Positions 36,904-43,928 of a stretch of 64,000 nt of DNA are shown piece after piece. Under the pieces are notes generated by a model, which saw only the letters and a program-made list of their open reading frames with translations, made no database searches and was not told the origin of the DNA. This DNA comes from Myxococcota bacterium (GTDB taxonomy: Bacteria > Myxococcota_A > UBA9160 > SMWR01). Both the position numbers and the translations under genes were made by a program. The DNA lies in NCBI GenBank assembly GCA_039030075.1, contig JBCCEW010000017.1, forward strand, positions 58,294 through 122,293, in the 5' to 3' direction. Position 1 is the first letter of the stretch, and each line of letters begins with the position of its first letter.

Positions 36904-38204
36904 GCGGGTGCGCGGCGACGCACCCGCCGGAGGTGACGGGCGGCGCAGGCCACCAGGAGCCCAACCGCCCCTGCCGTCCACACGGCTCCCCCACTCGGCA
37001 CGGGCGTCGACGCGGCGCTCTCCACGATCAGGCGCGGCGGCAGCCGGACGATCGAGGTGCTCTCGCGACTGCCGACCGTGACTTCGTCGTCGTGGCCGTT
37101 CCCGCCGGACATGCCGTCGCGGGCCGAGCGGAGGTTGAAGCCGGCGACCGCCGCCTGGCTGCCCTGCAGCGTCGTGAGGTAGGAGGCCACGTCGAAGCGC
37201 ACCGGCGGCGTGGTCGAGCTGAGCGTCACGGTGTCGACGAGGGCCGCGCCCGCGTCGGCGTCGGCAAGTTCGACGACGCCGTCCCCCTCGTAGCCGTAGA
37301 GCTCGAAGTCCGCGGAGCCGCCGCTCGTGGAGAGCTGGGACGCGTCGAGTTCGAGGGTCGCTGCCAGGATCGGTGCGCCGGGAAGCATCGCGAGATCGAA
37401 CTCGAGCATCGCCCGGCGGGTGATGAAGATCGACAGGAACTGGGTGACCTGGCTGTGCGCTCGGAGCGACGAGCCCGTCGTCGTGATCGTGTCGAAGGTC
37501 CCATCCGTCGGGTCGTCGGTCGCGTAGCCGTCCTCGAGGACGGGCAGCCAACGCCAGATGTGGGGCGGCACCGCCGGCCCGCTGACGTCCCACTCGATCA
37601 TGAGCTCGGGCGGGTCCGACGCCAGCTCCGACGCGCCGAAACGCAGCCGCGCGTTCGCCGAACTCTCGTCGGTGCGCAACGAGAGCCCCAGCGTAGGAAC
37701 GCCCCGCGAGACGAGACTCTCGACGTAGCCCGTCACGTCCACCACGACGAACGCCGGAACGCTCGAGTAGAAGGTCTGACCCGCGAGGGTGTTCGAAGCC
37801 TCGGCGTCGCCGAGATCGATCGATCCGTCGGCCACGTAGCCGTGGACGTCGATGCGCGAGGGTGCGGTGCCACCGCCGAACTGGGTCAGCCGCAAGGTGG
37901 CCGAGGTGATCGTGGCGCCGACCGGAATCGCCGTCAGGTCGAACTCGAGGGCGCCGCGGCGCAACACGTTCTGGCTCGCGATGCTCTCGAGATCGATCGC
38001 CACGTCCGTCGCATCGATCGTGTCGAAGACGCCGTCACGTGGATCGTCGCTCAGCTCTCCATCGGCGATCGGTACCAGCACGGAAGTCGCCCCGAAGGCC
38101 CCGCTCGTCAACAGGACGGCGATCGCGGCGCCGAGCCCCCCGGCCACGCCCTGGCGTCGCGCCCGGACGAACGCCAGGCCCACGTCTCCCCACCGTTCAC
38201 GCAT
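36900..38204 (-). CDS. Exported two-repeat beta-sandwich protein with sorting-like tail
   Basis: A 434-residue protein with an N-terminal signal segment (about residues 20-39). Two homologous modules follow, each starting with PIADGELSDDPRDGVFDTI / PVLEDGYATDDPTDGTFDTI and containing LEFDL, SATLRL or AATLEL and VDVTGYV or FDVASYL; this is the DNRLRE/CBM96-type beta-sandwich pattern found in cell-surface proteins. The C-terminus is VPSGGAVWTAGAVGLLVACAA then Arg-rich, i.e. VP-motif, hydrophobic helix, basic tail, as in PEP-CTERM-like sorting signals. Probably exported and anchored. No enzyme motif is visible. Confidence 0.65.
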   Translation of the reverse strand: MRERWGDVGLAFVRARRQGVAGGLGAAIAVLLTSGAFGATSVLVPIADGELSDDPRDGVFDTIDATDVAIDLESIASQNVLRRGALEFDLTAIPVGATITSATLRLTQFGGGTAPSRIDVHGYVADGSIDLGDAEASNTLAGQTFYSSVPAFVVVDVTGYVESLVSRGVPTLGLSLRTDESSANARLRFGASELASDPPELMIEWDVSGPAVPPHIWRWLPVLEDGYATDDPTDGTFDTITTTGSSLRAHSQVTQFLSIFITRRAMLEFDLAMLPGAPILAATLELDASQLSTSGGSADFELYGYEGDGVVELADADAGAALVDTVTLSSTTPPVRFDVASYLTTLQGSQAAVAGFNLRSARDGMSGGNGHDDEVTVGSRESTSIVRLPPRLIVESAASTPVPSGGAVWTAGAVGLLVACAARHLRRVRRRAPA

Positions 38205-38291
38205 CGGCTCACCCCCCGGTTGATTCGTCTGCGCGTCCTCGGGCAGTGTATCGGCTTCTCGAAACCGCCCCTAGCCACCCCGGAGTTCCCC

Positions 38292-38714
38292 ATGGCCTCG
38301 AACAAAGCCACCGTCCAGACCTTCTTCGATTCGCTCTGGACCGACCCGGAGCTCGCGCGTTCGCTGGCCACCGAGGACGTCACCTGGATCACGACGCGCT
38401 CCATGCCCATCCCGGGCAACGAGAGTTCGATCGAACACCAGGGGTTCGAAGCGGTGCTCAATGTCGCCAACAGCGGGAAGGACCTCGATGTCGGGTATCT
38501 GCCCGAGACGATGGAGCACCCCCATCGCCTCTACCTCGAGGCCGAGGACGACCACGTCGTCTACCAGTTCACGATGACCTGCAAGACGAAGCAGGGCCGC
38601 GACTACATCAACGACTATCTGTTCCTGGTGAAGCTGCGCGACGGCAAGATCGCGCGCTTCCAGGAGTACTGGGACTCGAAGCAGGCCTTCGACCTGCTCT
38701 TCGGCTCGGGCTAG
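38292..38714 (+). CDS. SnoaL-like / NTF2-fold protein
   Basis: A 140-residue compact protein of the cone-shaped NTF2/SnoaL fold: an N-terminal helix (ATVQTFFDSLW), a beta sheet with LYLEAEDDHVVYQFTMTCKTKQGR and the closing KIARFQEYWDSKQAF. Such proteins include delta5-3-ketosteroid isomerases and limonene-epoxide hydrolases as well as proteins of unknown function; the general acid/base Asp pair of steroid isomerase is not obviously present. The ATG has GGAG upstream. It is convergent with the MBL gene. Confidence 0.7.
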   Translation: MASNKATVQTFFDSLWTDPELARSLATEDVTWITTRSMPIPGNESSIEHQGFEAVLNVANSGKDLDVGYLPETMEHPHRLYLEAEDDHVVYQFTMTCKTKQGRDYINDYLFLVKLRDGKIARFQEYWDSKQAFDLLFGSG

Positions 38715-38726
38715 CGCGCGCCGCCC

Positions 38727-40043
38727 TTACTTCAGCACTTCCGCGAGCGAGGTGAACTTGCCGCCGCGCAGCAGCTTGAGCTGATGCTCGAGCCAGCCTT
38801 CGAGCCAGAAGTTCCCGGTCGTGCAGAAGGTACGCGCGTCGGCAAGCAGGGATTCGTGCACCTCGATGCACAGGGCCACGGCCCCCGCATGCTGGGGTTC
38901 GGCGGCGAGGACGATGTCGAGCAGGTGGAGCGCCGCCTCGCGCTCACCACCCGAGGCCTTCTTCCGGGCCCGCTCGACCACCGCGTCGGCTCCCGCGAGT
39001 TCCAGCAGGTCGCGGAAGACCGCCGACTGGGGCACGCCGTAGAGCTCCGTCGTCGACGCGTGCTTGAACCAACCCGCGTAGTTCTCCCAGATCGCGCGCA
39101 CGCTCCACGAGACCATCCCGTAGCCCTGCCCCACCTCGCATTCGGGCGGCAGCGTGATCTCCTGCTGGAGGGTCGCGAGATCCTTGCCCTGGTTCATGCC
39201 CTTCACGACCGCGTCGTGGACGTGCTGGATGGCGTCGCGAATCGCCGTCACCTCGCGCTGGATCAGCTCGGCCCCGACGACCGGCGCGTGGTGGCCGTAG
39301 AGGATGGCTTCGGGCTCCAGGTCGAGGACGGTCTGGGCCGCCTCGGCGCAGGTGAGCGCGTCGCGGTAGCGGTCGCCGCGGATCGTCACGAGGTTCGGGA
39401 AGTGCCCGAAGGGACACCCGAAGAGATTCCCCGTGAAGCACAGCCGCGACTCCGGCAGCCAAACGATCAACGAGTCGTTGGTCTCGGCGCCCATTTGTCC
39501 GATCAGCACGATCTCGACACCGCCGAGCGTCAGCGTGTGGCGGTCTTCGAAGAGTACGTCGGCGGTCGGGGTGTCCTGGGGGTTCAGGTCGGTGTAGCCG
39601 GCCTCGGCGTAGGCCTGGAACACCTTCGGGAAGGTGTCGGCGAACCGGAAGGCGGAGCGCGCCTGGCGAAACCGCGTCAGTCGCCGGTCGTAGGACTGAT
39701 GCTCCGGGTTGTTCGCGTGGGCCACGTACTGGAGCCCCGGGTTGCGGTCGCGGAAGAACTGGACGCCGCCGACGTGGTCGACGTGGCCCTGGGTCGTCAC
39801 CACGTACCGGAGCTTGCCGTCGATCTCGCCGGCGAGTTCGCGGAAGTTGTGGTGGTGCACCGGCGCCTCGAACCCCATGCCGGTGTTGATCAGCACGTTC
39901 CCCTCGGACGTCTCGATCAGGTAGGTGTTCGAGTTGCCCTCGGACATCGACACGGAATCGTTGAAGCGGGTGCACCAGCCGAAGCGGGCCGCCTCGGGAC
40001 CGGTCGGTCGACTCTTGTAGAGGGGCTCGCCTCGTTCGCTCAT
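38727..40043 (-). CDS. Alkylsulfatase-like metallo-beta-lactamase-fold protein
   Basis: A 438-residue protein with an N-terminal MBL domain and a C-terminal alkylsulfatase-type dimerisation/helical domain. GNSNTYLIETSEGNVLINTGMGF, TTQGHVDHVGGVQFF, GNLFGCPFGHFPNLVTIRGDRYRD and YGHHAP follow the SdsA/YjcS-like order. In the metal motif the usual THxHxDH reads TQGHVDH, so the first His is replaced by Gln. Activity on sulfate esters is therefore uncertain; a hydrolase on another ester or sulfate is possible. Last gene of the minus-strand run beginning with the Prx-like selenoproteins. Confidence 0.78.
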   Translation of the reverse strand: MSERGEPLYKSRPTGPEAARFGWCTRFNDSVSMSEGNSNTYLIETSEGNVLINTGMGFEAPVHHHNFRELAGEIDGKLRYVVTTQGHVDHVGGVQFFRDRNPGLQYVAHANNPEHQSYDRRLTRFRQARSAFRFADTFPKVFQAYAEAGYTDLNPQDTPTADVLFEDRHTLTLGGVEIVLIGQMGAETNDSLIVWLPESRLCFTGNLFGCPFGHFPNLVTIRGDRYRDALTCAEAAQTVLDLEPEAILYGHHAPVVGAELIQREVTAIRDAIQHVHDAVVKGMNQGKDLATLQQEITLPPECEVGQGYGMVSWSVRAIWENYAGWFKHASTTELYGVPQSAVFRDLLELAGADAVVERARKKASGGEREAALHLLDIVLAAEPQHAGAVALCIEVHESLLADARTFCTTGNFWLEGWLEHQLKLLRGGKFTSLAEVLK

Positions 40044-40088
40044 TCGGACTCCTATCTCGCCATGCCGGAACGCCGCGGGCGTCCGGCG

Positions 40089-40838
40089 CTACATCACCGA
40101 GTAGCCGCCGTCGACGTTGAGGGTCTGACCGGTGATGAAGCGAGCCGCCGGGCTCGCCAGGAACAAGAAGGTCGGCGCGACGTCGCCGGGCACGCCCCAG
40201 CGCGCCATCGGCACCCGCGCCAGTTCGGCGGACTCGATCGCCTCCATGCCCTTCGCCTTCATCACCGAGGTCATGTTCGTATCGATCAGACCGGGCGCGA
40301 CGGCGTTCACGCGCACGTTCTCGCGCGCCCAGGCGACGCCCAGGTTCAGGGTCATCTGCACGATCCCCGCCTTCGCGGCGCCGTAGCCGGGTACCAGCGG
40401 CACGGCGCGAAACGCCGACATGCTCGCGCAGTTCACGACGCTGCCCCCACCCTCGAGCGCGCTCTTCGCGAGCAGGGGCTTCGCGCCGACGGCCAGGCGA
40501 AAGCCGCTGACCAGGTGCATCTGCAGGGCCTCGGCGAAGGTCTCGGGCTTCCACTCGTCCTTCGCCACGAGGTTCGCACCCGCGTTGTTCACGAGCACGT
40601 CGAGACGATCGAGGCCGCCGACGAGGGCGTCGAGGGACGCCGCGTTCGTCATCTCCGCGGACGCGTACTCGAAGCGCGACAGATCGCGGTCGTAGTCGCT
40701 CGCTGCGGCCTTGCGGCCGGTGACGAGCACTTCGGCTCCGGCGTCGGCGAAAGCGCTCGCCACCCCGTAGCCAATGCCCGAGGTGCCGCCCGTGACGAGC
40801 ACCCGGCAGCCGGCGAAGTCGAACCGAACCGCGTCCAT
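40089..40838 (-). CDS. Classical SDR oxidoreductase
   Basis: A 249-residue SDR: TGGTSGIGYGV for the cofactor, an Arg in TGRK after beta-2 suggesting NADP(H), VNNAGAN, and catalytic YGAAK. It ends FITGQTLNVDGGYSVM. It is placed between the VOC protein and the MBL protein on the same strand with short gaps, so one transcript is likely. The substrate is unknown. Confidence 0.88.
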   Translation of the reverse strand: MDAVRFDFAGCRVLVTGGTSGIGYGVASAFADAGAEVLVTGRKAAASDYDRDLSRFEYASAEMTNAASLDALVGGLDRLDVLVNNAGANLVAKDEWKPETFAEALQMHLVSGFRLAVGAKPLLAKSALEGGGSVVNCASMSAFRAVPLVPGYGAAKAGIVQMTLNLGVAWARENVRVNAVAPGLIDTNMTSVMKAKGMEAIESAELARVPMARWGVPGDVAPTFLFLASPAARFITGQTLNVDGGYSVM

Positions 40839-40890
40839 CCCTGGATCCCTCTCCTGGCTCCCTTCCCGATCCGCCCGGGCCGCGTCCGTG

Positions 40891-41355
40891 TCAGACGTGG
40901 GGATTCTGGTAGAGCTCGACCATCATGCCACCCTGCTCGGCCGGCCCCTCGAGATAGGCCCAGGCAATGTCGGCCGCGGGAAAGGCGTGAGACCACACGA
41001 CCGAGAAGCCCTTCGACTCGAGCTTCTCCTGGGCGCTGGCGAGATCTTCGATCTTGAAGCGGACGTGGTGCACGCCCTCTCCGCCGCGGTCGAGGGCTTC
41101 CTTGTGGGGGCTGTCGCCCGACACCCACTCGATCAGCTCCACTTCGAGATCGCCCGAGCGCCCGAAGCCCATCCGCAGCTTCACGTCCGACGAGCGGCCG
41201 CGGTAGTTCGTGCCCTCGAGGTCGCTGTCCATCGTCTGGAAAGGGCCGAAGAGCGGTCCGAACGACTGGAGCGCCTTCTCGAGATCGCGCACCACGTAGC
41301 CCACCTGGTCGATGGGCGGCAGTCCGAGTTCGGCGGCGAGCGAGGCAGCGTCCAT
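40891..41355 (-). CDS. VOC protein, methylmalonyl-CoA-epimerase-like
   Basis: A 154-residue VOC-fold protein: IDQVGYVVRDLEKALQSFGPLFGP, then LEVELIEWVSGDSPHKEALDRGGEGVHHVRFKIEDL. The two VOC modules and the HHxxF segment resemble methylmalonyl-CoA epimerase and lactoylglutathione lyase relatives. The ATG at 41355 is preceded by AGGAG at good spacing; ATGs at 41382 and 41361 are less favourable. It sits in the same-strand run between two SDRs. Confidence 0.75.
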   Translation of the reverse strand: MDAASLAAELGLPPIDQVGYVVRDLEKALQSFGPLFGPFQTMDSDLEGTNYRGRSSDVKLRMGFGRSGDLEVELIEWVSGDSPHKEALDRGGEGVHHVRFKIEDLASAQEKLESKGFSVVWSHAFPAADIAWAYLEGPAEQGGMMVELYQNPHV

Positions 41356-41463
41356 GGGCATCTCCTGGCGGGCGCCCATCATAGACGGGTCGTCGCGTCG
41401 ACGCGCGAAGAACCCGTCCCGTCGGCAGGAAGGACCGGAAGTCCGGGGAAGGTCAGGCGCTCG

Positions 41464-42228
41464 TTAGAACTGGCCGGGCCGCAGTACCGCGTCGGAGCCG
41501 CCGTCTGCCCACATCACCGAACCGTGCACGTAGGACGCGGCGTCGCTCAGCAAGAAGCAGATCACCTGGGCGATCTCTTCGGGCTGGGCCGGACGTCCGA
41601 GCGGGATCGGAATGTCCCCCACGAACTTGCCGAGCACCGGGTGATCCGCGGAGCCCCGAAACAGCGGTGTCTCGGTGGTGCCCGGCGCAATCGCGTTGAG
41701 TCGTACGCCCGCCTCGCCCCAGGCGGCAGCGCGCTGCCGCACCGCGCGCGCGACCGCGTGCTTCGACATCGGGTAGGCGGCCGCGGCCGTCCCGCCCGGC
41801 AGCTCCTTCACTGCGCGCTCCTCGTCGCCGGCAAGCATCGCCTGGACGAAAGGGTGCTCGTCGGGGGAACCCAACTGGGCCGAGTTCGAGGAGACCACGA
41901 CCGCCGCCGCGCCGGGCTGACCCTCGAGTGACTCGGCCAGACCGTCGAGCACAGCGAGCGCCCCGAAGTAGTTCACGCGCGGGACCAGATCGCCTTGCTC
42001 GATGTGCCCACCCACGCCGGCCGCCACCACGAGCTTCTGGATGCCGTCGGGGGTGGCCTCGCGAACGCCGGCGACGGCCGCCTCGCGCCCCTCGGGCGTC
42101 GAGACGTCGGCGACGACCTCTGCGTCGCGCAGGTCGACCCCGACGACACGCATGCCATCGGCCTCGAGCAGCGCGCGGACGGCTTTGCCGATCCCCGATG
42201 CCGAACCCGTCACGACCGCCACGCTCAT
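41464..42228 (-). CDS. 3-alpha-hydroxysteroid dehydrogenase/carbonyl reductase-like SDR
   Basis: A 254-residue SDR closely resembling Comamonas HsdA along its length: VTGSASGIG, VGVDLRDAEVVADVSTPEGR, PRVNYFGAL, VVVSSNSAQ, catalytic YPMSK, QRAAAWGEAGVRLNAIAPG, SYVHGS and the terminal DGGSDAVLRPGQF. HsdA oxidises 3-alpha-hydroxyl groups of steroids and reduces xenobiotic carbonyls with NAD(P). The ATG overlaps the stop of the Prx-like selenoprotein (ATGA), so the two are translationally coupled. A related SDR lies at 62427. Confidence 0.85.
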   Translation of the reverse strand: MSVAVVTGSASGIGKAVRALLEADGMRVVGVDLRDAEVVADVSTPEGREAAVAGVREATPDGIQKLVVAAGVGGHIEQGDLVPRVNYFGALAVLDGLAESLEGQPGAAAVVVSSNSAQLGSPDEHPFVQAMLAGDEERAVKELPGGTAAAAYPMSKHAVARAVRQRAAAWGEAGVRLNAIAPGTTETPLFRGSADHPVLGKFVGDIPIPLGRPAQPEEIAQVICFLLSDAASYVHGSVMWADGGSDAVLRPGQF

Positions 42229-43352
42229 CCCGCCGGTACCTCCACTTCCTGAAACTGTTCCCCCACCCACCGGTACTTCGGCGCGATGTAAGCCACCCAG
42301 CCGGCGAGGGCGACCGCGACCGGCAGCTTCGGCAGCAACGCGAAGGCCGCGATCCAGGCCGCAATGAATCCGATCCAACGCAGCCCTGCGTAGAGGATGT
42401 GTTTCGGCGAGCGGAAGCCACGCGGCCCCAGGAACCAGCCGTTCGCCATCAACAACGACGAGAACAGCGGCCAGGGGATCCCCCTCGAATCGAGGGGCGG
42501 GTCGGTGTCCAGCGCGGCGTCGCCCTGGGTCCCGTCGCCCGCGAGGGCCTGCTCGAGGCGAGACCACACGTACTCGGCCGTGGGTCGCTCGGTGGCGCCG
42601 CCCATGTTCTGGTGGGTCGGGACGCCACGCCAGCGATAGAGCACGCGGCCCCCCGCTCCGACGGCCAGGACACCGGGCTGGAAGTAGCCGTTCGGGTGGG
42701 TGACTTCGAAGTCGGCGTCCGAGGCGGCGACGCTCCTCTCGAGGAACTCGATGCGCTCGTTCACGAACAGATCCACCCAGCCCCGTTCGCGACAGGTCTC
42801 GGCGATCTCGTGGTGGGGATCACCGACGGTTTCGAAATCGAGCTCCCAGTCCGTCCGGGCGCGGGCGCTCAGCCCCTGCGGTTCACTCGAAACCGCGTAG
42901 ATCTCGCCGCCCGCGGCACGCACCTTCGCGGCCACCCCTTCCTTCACGTAGCCCCGCAACTCGGAGCGACAGGGCGGTCACCAGAAACCGCGATAGAAGA
43001 CGAGCACCACGAAGGCGTGCTGCGAGAGCGCGCGGTCGAGCCAGCTGCGCCGCGCGCCCGGCGGCGGGTCGAGCTCGGCCTGGGGCGAGCCGCTGACCGG
43101 AGCCGCGTCGTCGGCCAGCTGCACTTCGTAGCCGGCGTCGCTCGGCGTGACGCGGAAGGACTGCTGCTCACAGCGATCGCCGCCACACAACACGAGACGC
43201 AGCTCGCGCGCGCCGGCACTGGCCAGTGCGGCGTCGGGGTCGAGGATCCCGGTCACCTCGAAATCGAGGTCCTGGGTGCCGTTCCACCAGGCGAGCGCCG
43301 CTTCGACTTCGGCGGCGAGCCCATCGGGAATCGTGGCTTGGACTTGGGCCAT
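42225..43352 (-). CDS. Peroxiredoxin-like selenoprotein with membrane tail (in-frame TGA = Sec125)
   Basis: Read through the TGA at 42978-42980, this is a 375-residue protein. Residues 1-110 form a lead domain with a basic beta pattern; then comes VVLVFYRGFW, the TGA, and PPCRSELRGYVKEG. The redoxin motif FYRGxWCPxC is thus present with U in the first position and Cys128 kept. The AhpC/TSA fold continues to about residue 250 (EIYAVSSEPQGLS, VNERIEFLER). Two hydrophobic segments near residues 320-355 anchor the C-terminus. Prx-like selenoproteins with UxxC are known in bacteria; the N-terminal extension and membrane tail are unusual. It is likely a thiol peroxidase or disulfide reductase. Confidence 0.82.
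42951..42975 (-). promoter_or_regulatory. Candidate bacterial SECIS hairpin of the Prx-like gene A
   Basis: Two bases after the TGA the mRNA can form GCCC/GGGC and CGC/GCG separated by a bulged UGU, with an 8-base loop UCCGAGUU. The loop starts only 12 bases after the TGA, shorter than usual, so this is a weaker SECIS than the other three and an alternative fold is possible. Confidence 0.4.
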
Positions 43353-43377
43353 GAGGCCTCCGGGTTCGGGCGCGAAG

Positions 43378-43851
43378 TTACTTGGCGCGGCTCGCGAGAA
43401 TTCCGAGCAGGCGCAGGGTCTCGTCCGGGTCCATCCGGCCCACCGGCGAGCTTCCGTACATCGAGGCCATCACGCGCCCTTTCTGGGTCAGGATGAACTC
43501 GCTCGGCTGAATGTGATCGCGGCGCTCTTCCCACCAGGCGCCGATGCGGTCGCCGACGTCCCGCGTCACGCCGTACCCGACCGGGTAGCCGAGATCGGCC
43601 GCCACCTTGGCCGTGTCGTCTTCGGAGTCGACCGTCGCGGCGAAGAGGCTGGTTCCGAGCTTCGAGAACGCATCCCGGCGTTCTTCATAGCCGGCGAGCA
43701 GCCGGCGACAGAATGGTCACCAATGGCCGCGATAGAAGAGGACCACCGCGTACGGCGTCTCGATGTCGTCGGGCAGGGTCACCGACCCACCCCCGACGAG
43801 CGACAGGGTCACGCTCGGGAAGGTGTCCAGCAGATTCAGTTTCTCGGCCAT
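43378..43851 (-). CDS. Peroxiredoxin-like selenoprotein (in-frame TGA = Sec45)
   Basis: Read through a TGA at 43717-43719, the frame from the ATG at 43851 gives a 157-residue protein. It starts AEKLNLLDTFPSVTLSLVG, reaches VVLFYRGHW, the TGA, then PFCRRLLAGYEERRDAF. This is the AhpC/TSA redoxin active site FYRGxWCPxC with U45 replacing the first Cys and Cys48 kept. SLFAATVDSEDDTAKVAADLG and DHIQPSEFILTQKGRV complete the thioredoxin fold. Without read-through neither half has a plausible start, and the gene is easily missed. A 6-bp hairpin follows (43690-43706). It precedes the second Prx-like selenoprotein by 25 bases. Confidence 0.85.
43690..43706 (-). promoter_or_regulatory. Candidate bacterial SECIS hairpin of the Prx-like gene B
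   Basis: Ten bases after the TGA the mRNA forms GCCGGC-UGCUC-GCCGGC, a perfect 6-bp stem with a 5-base loop whose second base is G. The loop starts 16 bases after the TGA, within the published range for bacterial SECIS elements. Confidence 0.62.
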
Positions 43852-43928
43852 GGCGGGCTCCCGGCGGGGCGCGAAGTCCACAGAGTGGGTGCTTCGTCCG
43901 GGAACGGCAAGCCAAAACCAGGCGTCGT

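Noticed and set aside
42951..42975. Strong SECIS for the Prx-like gene A
   Set aside because: Kept only as a weak candidate: the loop begins 12 bases after the TGA and needs a bulge.
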